DNA of 64,000 nucleotides, taken from the NCBI RefSeq assembly GCF_041438805.1, contig NZ_CP109190.1, positions 8,370,001 through 8,434,000 of the forward strand, in the 5' to 3' direction. The notes below the pieces were generated by a model. It ran no database searches. It was given only the letters and a program-made list of their open reading frames with translations, and was not told the DNA's origin. The DNA is from Streptomyces sp. NBC_01707. GTDB taxonomy: Bacteria; Actinomycetota; Actinomycetes; Streptomycetales; Streptomycetaceae. Positions 9,582 to 19,189 of this stretch are shown piece after piece (the stretch's first letter is position 1; every line of letters starts with the position of its first letter). Position numbers and translations under genes: made by a program.

Positions 9582-10751
9582 TTACGCCCCCCAGCCCGCC
9601 TGCGTACCGCCGATCCGCTCGGCGACGATCTTCTCCGCCCAGCCGGAACGTCGGTACGCCGCGATCGGGTCCGGGTCGAGGCCCAGTTCCTCGCGCACCT
9701 CGGCCAGCAGTGGCCGTACGTCCGTGTTGTACGCGTCCATCAGGACGGCGTTGGCGGTCAGCACGTCCCCGGAGCGCTGCGCAGCGCCGAGCGCCTCGCC
9801 GTCCACGAGCAGCGCCTTCGCCGTCGCCTCCTGGACGTTCATCACGGAGCGGATGATGGCCGGAATCTTCGCCTCGATGTTGTGGCACTGGTCGAGCATG
9901 AAGGCCACGTCGGGTGTGAAGCCGCCGCCGCGGATCACCTCGTACATGATGCGGAAGAGCTGGAAGGGGTCGGCCGCGCCGACCATCAGGTCGTCGTCCG
10001 CGTAGAACCGGGAGTTGAAGTCGAACGCACCGAGCCTCCCTTCGCGCAGCAGCAGCGCGACGATGAACTCGATGTTGGTGCCGGGCGCGTGATGGCCGGT
10101 GTCCACCACGACCTGTGCCTTGGGGCCCAGCTTCAGGCAGTGCGCGTACGCGGTGCCCCAGTCGGGGACGTCGGTCGCGTAGAAGGCAGGCTCGAAGAAC
10201 TTGTACTCCAGCAGCATCCGCTGGTTCTCGCCCAGCCGCTCGTGCACTGCGGCCAGGGCCTCGGCCAGCCGGTCCTGACGGGCCCGGATGTCGTCCTGGC
10301 CGGGGTAGTTGGTGCCGTCGGAGAACCACAGCTTGAGGTCGCGCGAGCCGGTCGCATCCATGATGTCGACGCACTCCAGCAGGTGCCCGAGGGCCTTTCG
10401 GCGGACGGCAGGGTCGGGGTTGGTGACCGAGCCCAGCTTGTAGTCGTCGTCCTGGAAGACGTTGGAGTTGATGGCGCCGAGCCGGAGTCCGAGCTCCTGC
10501 GCGTACGTGGCGAGGTCCGCGTAACCGTCGGAGCCCTCGACCTTGTCCCACGGGATGTGCAGGGCGACGGTCGGGGCAACTCCGGTGTGCTGGTGGACGC
10601 GCGCCGCGTCGTCCAGCTTCTCCCGTGGGGTGCGCGGCACGCCGGGCTGCGCGAACACCTTGAAGCGCGTGCCGGAATTGCCGTACGCCCATGACGGCGT
10701 CTCGATGGCCTGGGTCTTGAGGGCCGCCTTCACGGCGGATACGGCAGTCAT
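9582..10751 (-). CDS. rhaI: L-rhamnose isomerase
   Basis: A 389-aa xylose-isomerase-like TIM barrel of the RhaI type (as in Pseudomonas stutzeri), not the E. coli RhaA type. Recognisable family segments include [15 protein letters not shown] at the N-terminus, [14 protein letters not shown], and the metal-site region [10 protein letters not shown]. It converts L-rhamnose to L-rhamnulose, the first catabolic step after uptake. First gene of the leftward operon; a consensus promoter (10805-10833) and a LacI-type operator (10785-10796) lie directly upstream. The 241-bp gap to rhaD contains no clear gene beyond the short leader ORF. Confidence 0.93.
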   Translation of the reverse strand: MTAVSAVKAALKTQAIETPSWAYGNSGTRFKVFAQPGVPRTPREKLDDAARVHQHTGVAPTVALHIPWDKVEGSDGYADLATYAQELGLRLGAINSNVFQDDDYKLGSVTNPDPAVRRKALGHLLECVDIMDATGSRDLKLWFSDGTNYPGQDDIRARQDRLAEALAAVHERLGENQRMLLEYKFFEPAFYATDVPDWGTAYAHCLKLGPKAQVVVDTGHHAPGTNIEFIVALLLREGRLGAFDFNSRFYADDDLMVGAADPFQLFRIMYEVIRGGGFTPDVAFMLDQCHNIEAKIPAIIRSVMNVQEATAKALLVDGEALGAAQRSGDVLTANAVLMDAYNTDVRPLLAEVREELGLDPDPIAAYRRSGWAEKIVAERIGGTQAGWGA

Positions 10752-10784
10752 GGATCAGCGCTCCCGGGGGCCGAGCAGATATGT

Positions 10785-10796
10785 GAATCGTTTCAT
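10785..10796 (-). promoter_or_regulatory. LacI-type operator of rhamnose catabolic operon
   Basis: TGAATCGTTTCA is a near-perfect 12-bp palindrome with the central CG typical of LacI-family sites. It lies 9 bp downstream of the -10 box of the rhaI promoter, a position expected for repression. Confidence 0.7.
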
Positions 10797-10804
10797 CGAG
10801 GGTG

Positions 10805-10833
10805 AAGCTATGACCACCCAGCAGGCATGTCAA
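10805..10833 (-). promoter_or_regulatory. Promoter of rhaI operon
   Basis: On the minus strand TTGACA (10828-10833), 17-nt spacer, TAGCTT (10805-10810): a near-ideal housekeeping promoter reading towards rhaI. Confidence 0.75.
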
Positions 10834-10871
10834 GGGATTGAGTCGGTTCAGAGGTTTCATGGGTTGACCCA

Positions 10872-10901
10872 TTGACGGCGTGGGTGTTGCGCGTCTAGCT
10901 T
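10872..10901 (+). promoter_or_regulatory. Promoter of rhamnose transport operon
   Basis: TTGACG (10872-10877), 18-nt spacer, TAGCTT (10896-10901). The -10 hexamer is identical to that of the divergent rhaI promoter; the two promoters do not overlap. Confidence 0.72.
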
Positions 10902-10930
10902 CCGTGAAACTTAGTTGAAACCTTTCACGG
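10902..10930 (+). promoter_or_regulatory. Nested LacI-type operator of rhamnose transport operon
   Basis: TGAAA-CC-TTTCA (10916-10927) lies inside a wider 8-bp inverted repeat, CCGTGAAA (10902-10909) and TTTCACGG (10923-10930). The element directly follows the -10 box, so a bound repressor would block transcript start. It resembles the operator on the rhaI side (shared TGAA and TTCA ends), suggesting one regulator for both arms. Confidence 0.7.
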
Positions 10931-10962
10931 CGCCTTCGGGGCGTACCTTCCACGGAGCATCC

Positions 10963-12492
10963 ATGAACCAGCCCGACACGGGCCCGGCCCCCGTCCTGGC
11001 CCTGACGGACGTATCCAAGTCCTTCGGTGCCGTGCGGGCGCTGCAGGACGTCTCCCTGCAACTGCTGCCGGGCGAGGTCCACGCGCTCGCGGGGGAGAAC
11101 GGCGCGGGCAAGTCCACGCTCATCAAGACGCTGGCCGGGGTGCACCGGCCGGACTCCGGCCAGGTGCTGCTCGACGGGAAGCCGGTCGTCTTCAACGGCC
11201 CGGCCGACGCCCGCAATGCCGGCATCGCCGTCATCTACCAGGAACCCACGCTCTTCCCCGACCTGTCGATCGCCGAGAACATCTTCATGGGCCGTCAGCC
11301 GCGCGCCTCACTCGGCCGGATCGACCGCCGGGCCGTACGCGAGGCGACCGCCGCCCTGATGACCCGGCTCGGCGTCGACCTCGACCCCGAACGGCTCGCC
11401 CGTGGACTGTCCATCGCCGACCAGCAGATCGTCGAGATCGCCAAGGCGCTCTCCTTCGACGCCCGCGTCCTGATCATGGACGAGCCCACCGCCGCCCTCA
11501 CCGGCAGCGAGACGGCGCGCCTCTTCTCGGTCGTCAGGACGCTGCGCGCCTCCGGCGCCGCCGTCCTGTTCATCTCGCACCGCCTCGAGGAGATATTCGG
11601 GCTCTGCCAGCGCGTGACGACGCTGCGCGACGGCCGATGGGTCGCCTCCGAGCCGCTGGACGGCCTCACCGAGGACGACCTCGTACGCCGCATGGTCGGC
11701 CGGGACCTCGACGAGCTCTACCCCAAGCAGGCCACGACCGTCGGCGAGACCGCCCTGTCGGTGCGGCGGCTCACCCGCGAAGGCGTCTTCCGGGACGTGT
11801 CGTTCGAGGTGCGACGTGGCGAGATCGTGGCGCTCGCCGGACTGGTCGGCGCCGGCCGCTCCGAAGTCGTCCAGGCCGTCTTCGGCGTGGACAAGGCGGA
11901 CGCGGGCGAGGTGCACGTGAACGGCACTCCGCTGCGCGCAGGTTCGCCGACTGCCGCCATGGACGCCGGAGTTGCGCTCGTACCGGAGGACCGGCGCCAG
12001 CGCGGGCTCGTGATGGAGATGTCCATCGAGCGCAACATCGGCCTCACCGGGCTCGGCAGCCTGGGCAGCGGCGGGATGGTGCGCCGCACCCTGGAGCGCG
12101 GGCGGGCCACCGACTGGGCGGTGAAGCTCCAGCTCAAGTACAACCGGCTCTCCGACACGGTCGGGGTGCTGTCCGGCGGCAACCAGCAGAAGGTCGTGCT
12201 CGCCAAGTGGCTGGCCACCGACCCGTCCGTGCTCATCGTCGACGAACCCACGCGCGGCATCGACGTCGGCACCAAGGCCGAGGTCCACCGGCTGCTGTCC
12301 TCGCTCGCCGCCGAAGGGCTCGCCGTGCTGATGGTCTCCTCCGACCTTCCCGAGGTGCTCGGCATGGCCGACCGCGTGCTCGTCATGCACGAGGGCCGAC
12401 TGGTGGCGGAGATCCCCCGTGAAGAGGCCACCGAGGAGACGGTCATGGCCGCCGCCACGGGTCGCCTCACCGGCAAGGAGAAGGCGGCATGA
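10963..12492 (+). CDS. Rhamnose ABC transporter ATP-binding protein
   Basis: A 509-aa tandem ATPase of the RbsA/XylG carbohydrate type: two nucleotide-binding domains, the first with Walker [10 protein letters not shown] and Walker [10 protein letters not shown], the second with a degenerate P-loop (GLVGAGRSE) and signature LSGGNQQK. The start at ATG 10963 is chosen for the GGAG upstream and because the family begins near [12 protein letters not shown]. It powers uptake of L-rhamnose with the two permeases and lipoprotein encoded downstream. First gene of the rightward operon under the operator at 10902-10930. Confidence 0.92.
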   Translation: MNQPDTGPAPVLALTDVSKSFGAVRALQDVSLQLLPGEVHALAGENGAGKSTLIKTLAGVHRPDSGQVLLDGKPVVFNGPADARNAGIAVIYQEPTLFPDLSIAENIFMGRQPRASLGRIDRRAVREATAALMTRLGVDLDPERLARGLSIADQQIVEIAKALSFDARVLIMDEPTAALTGSETARLFSVVRTLRASGAAVLFISHRLEEIFGLCQRVTTLRDGRWVASEPLDGLTEDDLVRRMVGRDLDELYPKQATTVGETALSVRRLTREGVFRDVSFEVRRGEIVALAGLVGAGRSEVVQAVFGVDKADAGEVHVNGTPLRAGSPTAAMDAGVALVPEDRRQRGLVMEMSIERNIGLTGLGSLGSGGMVRRTLERGRATDWAVKLQLKYNRLSDTVGVLSGGNQQKVVLAKWLATDPSVLIVDEPTRGIDVGTKAEVHRLLSSLAAEGLAVLMVSSDLPEVLGMADRVLVMHEGRLVAEIPREEATEETVMAAATGRLTGKEKAA

Positions 12493-12562
12493 CAGTCGAG
12501 CCAGGTCTCAGCGGCCGCCGCCGATGTGGCGGCTCGCACGACACACACGGAAGGACAGCGGC

Positions 12563-13600
12563 GTGACGGCCACCCTCGAATCTCCGCCGGCCGCGCCGGA
12601 GGCGGACCGGCGATCCGCGCGCTCGCTCATGGACCTGGTCTTCCGTGCCCGTGAGTTGAGCATCGGCGGCGCCCTCGTGGTGCTGATCCTCGGCACCTGG
12701 ATATCCAACCCGTCCTTCCTGGACGACCAGGGCATCAAGGATCTGCTCCTCAACTCCTCGATCCTCGTGCTGCTCGCCGTCGGCCAGTCCGTCGTCGTCA
12801 TCACCCGCAACATCGACCTGTCCGTCGGTTCCGTCGTCGGGCTCACCGCCTTCGCCTGCGGCAGCTTCGTCTCGGGGACGGACCACAGCGCGCTGACCGT
12901 CGTCCTGCTCGGCATCGGACTCGGAGTCCTGTGCGGCCTGGTCAGCGGCCTGCTGGTCAGTTTCGGCCGGGTGCCCGCGCTGGTCGTCACCCTCGGCATG
13001 CTCTACGTCATCCAGGGCATCGACCACGCCTGGGCGCACGGCGAGCAGATCAACGCCGCCGACGTCCCTGACGACGTGCTCGGCCTCGGCAGCGGCAGTG
13101 TCATCGGCATCCCGTACCTGCCGCTGATCTCCACCGCCGTCCTGGTCGGCACCGCCTACTACCTGCGGACCTACCGCAGCGGCCGGGAACTGTACGCGAT
13201 CGGGTCCAACCCCGAGGCCGCCCGCCTGGCCGGCATCCCCATCCGCCGCCGCGTGCTCGCCGCGTACGCCTTCTCCGGCGCCGTCGCCGGCCTTGCCGGG
13301 GCGCTGTGGCTCGCCCGCTTCGGCACGGTCGTCGCCGACGCCGCGAACGGCTGGGAGCTCACCGTCGTCAGCTCGGTCGTCGTCGGCGGCATCGCCATCA
13401 CCGGCGGCGTCGGCACGGTCTGGGGCGCGGCGCTCGGCGCGCTGCTGCTCACCACGATGGGCAGCGCCCTCGTCGTCCTGAAGGTGGACTCCTTCTGGCA
13501 GCAGGCCATCACCGGTGTGCTGCTGCTCGCGGCCATCACCACCGACCGCATCGTGAACCTGCGCACCACCAGCGCGCTGAGGAAGAGGAGCCGGCGATGA
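12563..13600 (+). CDS. Rhamnose ABC transporter permease (first)
   Basis: A 345-aa RbsC-like inner-membrane permease with about 8-10 hydrophobic segments and the family motif NIDLSVGSVVGL. A longer frame opens at 12419, but the GTG at 12563 has GGAAGG 7-8 nt before it and avoids an Arg/Pro-rich non-family extension. It begins 70 bp after the ATPase gene and overlaps the next permease by 4 nt (ATGA), so the two permeases are translationally coupled and probably form a heterodimeric channel. Confidence 0.9.
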   Translation: MTATLESPPAAPEADRRSARSLMDLVFRARELSIGGALVVLILGTWISNPSFLDDQGIKDLLLNSSILVLLAVGQSVVVITRNIDLSVGSVVGLTAFACGSFVSGTDHSALTVVLLGIGLGVLCGLVSGLLVSFGRVPALVVTLGMLYVIQGIDHAWAHGEQINAADVPDDVLGLGSGSVIGIPYLPLISTAVLVGTAYYLRTYRSGRELYAIGSNPEAARLAGIPIRRRVLAAYAFSGAVAGLAGALWLARFGTVVADAANGWELTVVSSVVVGGIAITGGVGTVWGAALGALLLTTMGSALVVLKVDSFWQQAITGVLLLAAITTDRIVNLRTTSALRKRSRR

Positions 13601-14583
13601 ACACCCTCGTCAAATACCTGCGCTGGGACACCGTCGTCGGCGTACTCCTGATCGCCGTCTTCCTCGCCGGATCCGGTACGACGGAAGGATTCGCGGACAC
13701 CGCCAACCTCTCCGCCGCCCTCGACGACACCGCCGAAATCGCCCTCATCGCCCTGCCGATGACCCTGCTGGTCGTCGCGGGACAGGTCGATCTCTCCGTG
13801 GCCTCCATGCTCGGACTCTCCAGCGCGCTCGCCGGCTCGCTGTGGGAGGCCGGCTGGGCCTTCGAGACGATCGTGCCCCTGTGCCTGCTCGTCGGCGCGC
13901 TCGGCGGCCTCCTCAACGGGTGGCTCGTCACCCGCGTCGGGCTGCCCTCGCTCGCCGTCACCATCGGCACGCTCACTCTCTACCGGGGCCTGGCCTCCGT
14001 CGTTCTCGGTGACAAGGCGGTCGCCGACTTCCCCGAGACGTACTCCCAGTGGGCCACCTACACCCGTACCGTGCCGGGCACCTTCATCCCGTACCCCGTC
14101 GCCCTGTTCGGCGTCCTGGCCGTCATCACCGCCGTCGTCCTGCACTGCACGGCCTTCGGGAGGTCCCTGTACGCGATCGGCGCGCAGGAGGACGCGGCCT
14201 ACTTCGCGGGCATCCGGGTCAAGCGCATCAAACTGGTGCTGTTCGTCCTCGCGGGCTTCGTGGCCTCCTTCGCCGGAATCGTCTTCACCCTGCGGTACGG
14301 CAGCGCCCGCGCCGACAACGGGGTCGGACTCGAACTGGTGGTCATCGCCTCGGTGCTGCTCGGCGGGGTCGACTTCGACGGCGGGCGGGGCACCCTCGGC
14401 GGCGCGGTCGCCGGTGTGCTGCTGATCGGGCTGCTGAACAACCTCCTCACCCTCAACGACGTGTCCAACGAGATCCAGGTGATCGTCACCGGCCTGCTGC
14501 TGGTGGCCTCCGTCCTCACCCCGCGGGTCGTCGCCGCCGTCTCCGAGCGCCGCCACCGGCGCGCCGCGACCGCCTCCGCCTAG
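13597..14583 (+). CDS. Rhamnose ABC transporter permease (second)
   Basis: A 328-aa RbsC-like permease with the counterpart motif GQVDLSVASMLGLSSALAG and a conserved GGVDFDGGRGTLGGAVAG loop near the end. ATG 13597 overlaps the stop of the preceding permease (ATGA) and has GAGGAG 6 nt upstream. It pairs with the first permease for L-rhamnose import. Confidence 0.91.
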   Translation: MNTLVKYLRWDTVVGVLLIAVFLAGSGTTEGFADTANLSAALDDTAEIALIALPMTLLVVAGQVDLSVASMLGLSSALAGSLWEAGWAFETIVPLCLLVGALGGLLNGWLVTRVGLPSLAVTIGTLTLYRGLASVVLGDKAVADFPETYSQWATYTRTVPGTFIPYPVALFGVLAVITAVVLHCTAFGRSLYAIGAQEDAAYFAGIRVKRIKLVLFVLAGFVASFAGIVFTLRYGSARADNGVGLELVVIASVLLGGVDFDGGRGTLGGAVAGVLLIGLLNNLLTLNDVSNEIQVIVTGLLLVASVLTPRVVAAVSERRHRRAATASA

Positions 14584-14629
14584 CTCCCCTTCCCACCCTC
14601 AACTCCCGCCCTCCGAAAGGGACGTCACC

Positions 14630-15718
14630 ATGTCTGCGCACTCCCGCACGCGCCGCCGTGCCACCCTCACCGCCACAGCTGCGGCCTGCGTCCTCGCCGT
14701 CACGCTGGCCGGCTGCTCGGGCACCACCAAGAACGACACCAAGAACGATGCCAAGGAGGCGGCGAGCAGCGCCAAGGCCGACCCCGATGCACCGCTGAAG
14801 AAGGGCCTCAAGATCGCCTTTCTGCCGAAGCAGATCAACAACCCGTACGAGAAGATCGTCGACGACGCGGGGATCGGCGCGGTCAAGGAGTTCGGCGGCT
14901 CGGGCAAGGAGGTCGGCCCTTCCGACGCCAAGGCCTCCTCGCAGGTCTCGTACATCAACACCCTCATCCAGCAGCGCCAGGACGCGATCCTCATCGCCGC
15001 CAACGACCCCAACGCGGTGTGCGGCCCGCTCAAGCAGGCGATGAAGCAGGACATCAAGGTCGTCGCCTACGACTCCGACACCGCCAAGGACTGCCGCCAG
15101 CTGTTCATCAACCAGGCCAGTTCCGAGGAGATCGGCCGCAGTCAGGTCCAGCACCTCGCCGAGCAACTCGACCACAAGGGCGAGATCGCGATCCTCTCGG
15201 CCACGCAGAACGCGACGAACCAGAACACCTGGATCGGGTTCATGAAGGACGAGCTGAAGAAGCCCGAGTACAAGGACATGAAGCTGGTCAAGGTCGCCTA
15301 CGGGGACGACGACGACCAGAAGTCCTTCCAGGAGACCCAGGGCCTGCTCAAGGCCTACCCGAAGCTGAAGGGGATCATCTCGCCCACCACCGTCGGCATC
15401 GCCGCCGCCGCCCGTTACATCAGCGACTCCAGCTACAAGGGCAAGGTCGTCATCAACGGCCTGGGCACGCCGAACCAGATGCGCAAGTACGTCAAGGACG
15501 GCACGGTCGAGCAGTTCTCCCTGTGGGACCCCAAGAAGCTCGGCTACCTCGGCTCGTACGCGGCCGCCGCTCTCGCCTCGGGCCAGATCACCGGTGCGGA
15601 GGGCGAGAAGTTCAAGGCGGGTGACCTCGGCGAGTACACCGTCGGCAAGGACGGCGAGGTCATCCTCGGCCCGCCGACCGTCTTCGACAAGAACAACATC
15701 GACGACTTCGACTTCTGA
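14630..15718 (+). CDS. rhaS: Rhamnose ABC transporter substrate-binding lipoprotein
   Basis: A 362-aa periplasmic-binding-protein type I (ribose/autoinducer-2 class). The signal peptide ends in the lipobox LAGC with lipidated Cys29, followed by a Lys/Asp/Thr-rich linker, so it is anchored outside the membrane. The binding fold has the usual QQRQDAILIAANDPNAV segment. It captures L-rhamnose for the ATPase/permease complex. It lies 46 bp after the second permease, with GAAAGGGAC as ribosome-binding site. Confidence 0.91.
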   Translation: MSAHSRTRRRATLTATAAACVLAVTLAGCSGTTKNDTKNDAKEAASSAKADPDAPLKKGLKIAFLPKQINNPYEKIVDDAGIGAVKEFGGSGKEVGPSDAKASSQVSYINTLIQQRQDAILIAANDPNAVCGPLKQAMKQDIKVVAYDSDTAKDCRQLFINQASSEEIGRSQVQHLAEQLDHKGEIAILSATQNATNQNTWIGFMKDELKKPEYKDMKLVKVAYGDDDDQKSFQETQGLLKAYPKLKGIISPTTVGIAAAARYISDSSYKGKVVINGLGTPNQMRKYVKDGTVEQFSLWDPKKLGYLGSYAAAALASGQITGAEGEKFKAGDLGEYTVGKDGEVILGPPTVFDKNNIDDFDF

Positions 15719-15734
15719 GTTCCGGGAGCGTCCG

Positions 15735-16061
15735 ATGCAGCGCGTCTGCTTTCTGCTGAAGGTCCGGCAGGAGCGGCTCGAGGAGTACCGCGAGCGTCAC
15801 GCGGCCGTATGGCCCGAGATGCTCGCGGCGCTCTCCGCCGCCGGTTGGCACAACTACTCGCTCTTTCTCCGGGAGGACGGCCTGCTGGTCGGCTACCTGG
15901 AGACCGAGGACTTCGCGGCAGCGCAGGCCGCAATGGCCGCCACGGACGTCAACACCCGCTGGCAGGCCGACATGGCGGGCTTCTTCGAAGCCCTGGACGG
16001 CGCCAAGCCGGACGAGGCGATGAAGCCGCTCACCGAAATCTTCCACCTCGATCGACCGTGA
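15735..16061 (+). CDS. rhaM: L-rhamnose mutarotase
   Basis: A 108-aa RhaM/YiiL-type dimeric alpha-beta barrel protein (MQRVCFLLKVRQERLEEY, HxxVWPEM, WHNYSLFL, YLETEDF), which interconverts alpha and beta anomers of L-rhamnose. An upstream extension is in frame but lacks homology; ATG 15735 has GGGAGC 6 nt before it. It follows the binding protein by 16 bp in the transport operon. Confidence 0.94.
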   Translation: MQRVCFLLKVRQERLEEYRERHAAVWPEMLAALSAAGWHNYSLFLREDGLLVGYLETEDFAAAQAAMAATDVNTRWQADMAGFFEALDGAKPDEAMKPLTEIFHLDRP

Positions 16062-16087
16062 TGACCCGGCACAGGAAGGGACCGACC

Positions 16088-17515
16088 GTGACCGCAAGGA
16101 CTCCCGCCACCGCACGCAGGCCGAAGATCGGGCTCGTCGCGGGCGGACTCGGCGCCTACTGGCCCCAGTTCCCCGACCTCCTCCCGCAACTGCGGCGCTC
16201 CGCCGACCGCGTCACCGAGCGGATGCGGGAGTTCGACGCGGACGTCGTGGACGTGGGCTTCATCTCCGACGCCCAGGAGGGCGCCGTCGCGGCCGAGAAG
16301 CTCCGGGCCGAGGGCTGCGACCTGATCGTCGGGTTCCTCACCACCTATATGACCGCCACGATGCTGGTGCCCATCGCCCAGCGCAGCGGCGCCCCCGTAC
16401 TCCTCATCAACCTCCAGCCCACGGAGGCCATGGACCACGCGTCCTTCGACACGGGCGCGTGGCTCGCCTACTGCGGTGCCTGCCCGCTTCCCGAAATGGC
16501 CGGTGCCTTCGAACGCGCGGGAGTTCCCTTCCGCTCCGTCTCGGGCCACCTGGAGGACGAGCGTGCCTGGCAGCGCATCGGCCGGTGGATCCGGACCGCG
16601 GGCGTACGGTCGGTGCTGCGGCACGGGCGGCACGGGCTGATGGGTCACCTCTACCCGGGCATGTACGACGTGTCCACCGACCTGACCATGGTCGCCGGCA
16701 ACCTGGGCGGCCACGTCGAGGTCCTGGAGTTCGACGACCTGCGGGTGCGGGTCGAGAAGGCCGGGGACGAAGAGGTCGAGGCCAAACTCGCCGAGGTCGG
16801 CGAGGTGTTCGAGCTGGCCGAATCCGTTGACCAGGGCGACCTGGTCTGGGCCGCGCGGGTGTCCGTCGGACTCGACCGGCTCGTCGAGGACTTCGACCTG
16901 GACTCCCTGGCGTACTACCACCGCGGCCTCGACGGCGAGACCCACGAGCGGCTGGGGGCGGGCATGATCCTCGGCTCCTCCCTGCTGACCGCGCGCGGCG
17001 TGCCCACGTGCGGCGAGTACGAACTGCGCACCTCGCTCGCCATGCTGGTCGCGGACCGGCTGGGGGCGGGCGGTTCGTTCACCGAACTGCAGGCACTCAA
17101 CTTCCGGGACGGCGTGGTGGAGATGGGCCACGACGGCCCGGGACACCTCGCCATCAGCGAACGGAAACCGCTGCTGCGGGGCCTGGGCGTCTACCACGGC
17201 AAGCGCGGCTGGGGCGTCTCGGTCGAGTTCGACGTCAGGCACGGCCCGGTCACCCTCGTCGGACTCGGCCAGTCCCGCGACGGCCGCTACCGGCTGATCG
17301 CCTCCGAGGGCGAGGTCGTCGGAGGTCCGCTGCTCCAGATCGGCAACACCACCTCGCGGGTGGACTTCGGAACCGACCCGGGGGAGTGGACGGACGCCTG
17401 GAGCGCGAGTGGAGTCGGCCACCACTGGGCACTGGCCACCGGCCGGCTGCTGCCCGAACTTCGGGCGCTGGCGGACCTCGTCGGCCTGGAGCTGGTGGAA
17501 GTCACCGGCCGATGA
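16088..17515 (+). CDS. L-fucose/L-arabinose isomerase family protein
   Basis: A 475-aa protein of the fucose/arabinose isomerase-like superfamily (KIGLVAGGLGAYWPQFPDL at the N-terminus, a Rossmann-like first domain with CDLIVGFLTTYMTATMLVP, metal-binding-type glutamates in the second half). GTG 16088 is chosen for a strong GGAAGGG 7 nt upstream; an ATG at 16061 overlaps the rhaM stop and is possible. As RhaI already covers rhamnose isomerisation, this second isomerase may act on another deoxy- or pentose sugar or give a parallel route. Last gene of the rightward rhamnose operon. Confidence 0.82.
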   Translation: MTARTPATARRPKIGLVAGGLGAYWPQFPDLLPQLRRSADRVTERMREFDADVVDVGFISDAQEGAVAAEKLRAEGCDLIVGFLTTYMTATMLVPIAQRSGAPVLLINLQPTEAMDHASFDTGAWLAYCGACPLPEMAGAFERAGVPFRSVSGHLEDERAWQRIGRWIRTAGVRSVLRHGRHGLMGHLYPGMYDVSTDLTMVAGNLGGHVEVLEFDDLRVRVEKAGDEEVEAKLAEVGEVFELAESVDQGDLVWAARVSVGLDRLVEDFDLDSLAYYHRGLDGETHERLGAGMILGSSLLTARGVPTCGEYELRTSLAMLVADRLGAGGSFTELQALNFRDGVVEMGHDGPGHLAISERKPLLRGLGVYHGKRGWGVSVEFDVRHGPVTLVGLGQSRDGRYRLIASEGEVVGGPLLQIGNTTSRVDFGTDPGEWTDAWSASGVGHHWALATGRLLPELRALADLVGLELVEVTGR

Positions 17516-17855
17516 CACCCTCGCGGGCCGGTTGGCGAGCCACCTGGTGGGCTGCCAGGACGTGGCGCGGGTCGTCGACGACAGGATCGATGAGGCGGTC
17601 CGCGCGGGCATCACCGTCGCGGCCGGGGTTGACGCGCCACAGGACGCCGAGCATGAGCAGGACGTGGTTCGGCGAGCCCGGCCGCACCCGGGGCGCGTGG
17701 CGGGCGCGGCGTGACGTCACCCGCGGTCACGCCAGGAAGGCGCCGAGCACTCCACCCATAATGGAGAAGTACGCGCCGCGGGCGGTGACCGTCACCCCAG
17801 GGGCACCACGCCGCCCGCACGATGCCCGCTGAGGCACAGAGGCGGTGGATGACAC
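17516..17855. other. Intergenic spacer without convincing gene
   Basis: These 340 bases follow the rhamnose operon. An 8-bp hairpin GGCGTGAC/GTCACGCC (17708-17715 with 17726-17733) could be a weak terminator. Short frames on both strands lack family similarity. A minus-strand stretch ending near 17729 reads as a hydrophobic tail (SIMGGVLGAFLA) and may be debris of a lost membrane protein gene. Confidence 0.4.
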
Positions 17856-18761
17856 ATGTGCGCACACGCCCGGCCCGGCGGGGTGCGGCCGGGACTGTCC
17901 TCAACAGGCCACTACGGTGAGGCGGTGTTCCGTCCCGAGCAGCCGGGGGAGGACGACCGTATCGACCTCGGCGCGCTCGTGTACGACGACGTCACGATGG
18001 CCCGTCTGCGGAGCCTGGGGGTCGGGCCGGGCTGGAACTGCCTCGACGTGGGAGCCGGCACCGGCACCGTCGCCCGGCGGCTGTTGTACGAGGCGGGCGT
18101 CGCGACCGTGCTCGCCGTCGACCGCGACGTACGTTTCCTCACCGCCCACCCCTTGCCCGGGCTCGGTGTCCTTGAGGCGGACATCGACGCCCCGGGGTTC
18201 GACCCCGGCCGGTTCCAGCTGGTCCACGCCCGATTCCTCCTGATGCACCTGCCTTCACGGCAGCGCCTGATCGCCGGGCTGGGCGAACTCCTGGCTCCAG
18301 GCGGGGTGCTGGTCCTCAGCGACGCCGTCGACCTGACCACCGCGACTGCGCCCGCGACGCCGTACACCCGGGTCATGCAGGCCATGTGGCAAGGGTTGCG
18401 GGACACCATCGGCACCGACGTCTCGTGGGTCCCCGAGTATCCACATCTGTTCCGCACCGCGGGGCTCGAGTCCGTCGCCGCCGAGATCCACGTACCGCCC
18501 CTGGTCCCCGGGAGCCCCATCAGCCGCTTCTGGGCCCGCAGCTGGGACCGGGCGAGGGAGGCGATCCTGGCCACCGGACTGGTGGACGACGCGACGGTCG
18601 ACGCGGCGATCCGGTACCTCGACTCACCCGACTGCGCCGCGCTGTCGCCCGGAATGATCACGGCCTGGGGATGGAGACCCCAGGAGGCCATGCCTTCCTC
18701 CTCGGCGTGCGCCGATCAGGAACAGCGGCGCCGGGATGACTCCGGGGGCGGCCATACGTAG
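17856..18761 (+). CDS. Class I SAM-dependent methyltransferase
   Basis: A protein of up to 301 aa with Rossmann methyltransferase motif I LDVGAGTGTVARRL (residues 63-76), the acidic post-I residue AVDRD, and motif IV/post regions LVHARFLLMHLPSRQRLIAGL typical of UbiE/small-molecule methyltransferases. The acceptor is unknown. The start is uncertain: no Shine-Dalgarno precedes ATG 17856, and conservation seems to begin near HYGEAVFRP (residue 19). Monocistronic, convergent with DoxX. Confidence 0.83.
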   Translation: MCAHARPGGVRPGLSSTGHYGEAVFRPEQPGEDDRIDLGALVYDDVTMARLRSLGVGPGWNCLDVGAGTGTVARRLLYEAGVATVLAVDRDVRFLTAHPLPGLGVLEADIDAPGFDPGRFQLVHARFLLMHLPSRQRLIAGLGELLAPGGVLVLSDAVDLTTATAPATPYTRVMQAMWQGLRDTIGTDVSWVPEYPHLFRTAGLESVAAEIHVPPLVPGSPISRFWARSWDRAREAILATGLVDDATVDAAIRYLDSPDCAALSPGMITAWGWRPQEAMPSSSACADQEQRRRDDSGGGHT

Positions 18762-19189
18762 GGCAGCACGCCGGCCAGTCGATGCCCGCGTCCGACGCGG
18801 CCGCCGTACTCCTCGTCGATGACAAGGGCGCTCCGCGCCGATGCCTTGCGCACGCTGCCGCGTCGGGGTGAAGCGGAGCCGTGACAGCAGGGCACTCGTC
18901 CATCGCGCGGTAGCCCTCGACCGCCCGATCCGGACGAGAGTTCCTGGCCGGGGCCGATGCGGCTGTCGAGGCCCTTTCGATCACGTCGGGCGGGACACGG
19001 CGCACCGGCGCCGGCCGGCCACGCAGAGCGACGGCGAGCAGAACACTGCTCGCCGTCGCTCCGGACGCCGTGCGGGGCGCCGACGAAGCCGACGTCGCCA
19101 TCCGGGCGGGGCGGAGCGGGTCCGCTGCGTCGACTCGGGGGTGCCGACACACTTCGGCACGAGCGGCGTCCGGCAGACACGGGACCACC
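18762..19189. other. Intergenic region between methyltransferase and DoxX
   Basis: These 428 bases between convergent genes hold the strong hairpin at 19026-19061. Several frames are open on both strands, as expected at this GC content, but none shows a start with ribosome-binding site or a recognisable family. Confidence 0.5.
19026..19061. terminator. Terminator hairpin downstream of DoxX
   Basis: A perfect 16-bp stem (19026-19041 with 19046-19061) and AACA tetraloop, placed between the convergent methyltransferase and DoxX genes, about 130 bp past the DoxX stop. Confidence 0.8.

Noticed and set aside
6407..9856. 1149-codon plus-strand frame across rhaB and rhaD
   Set aside because: Antisense shadow of two well-supported genes; Arg/Gly/Val-rich without domains or ribosome-binding site.
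17729..17797. Minus-strand hydrophobic tail (SIMGGVLGAFLA) as a small membrane protein gene
   Set aside because: No start with ribosome-binding site and no upstream conserved frame; probably debris or chance.
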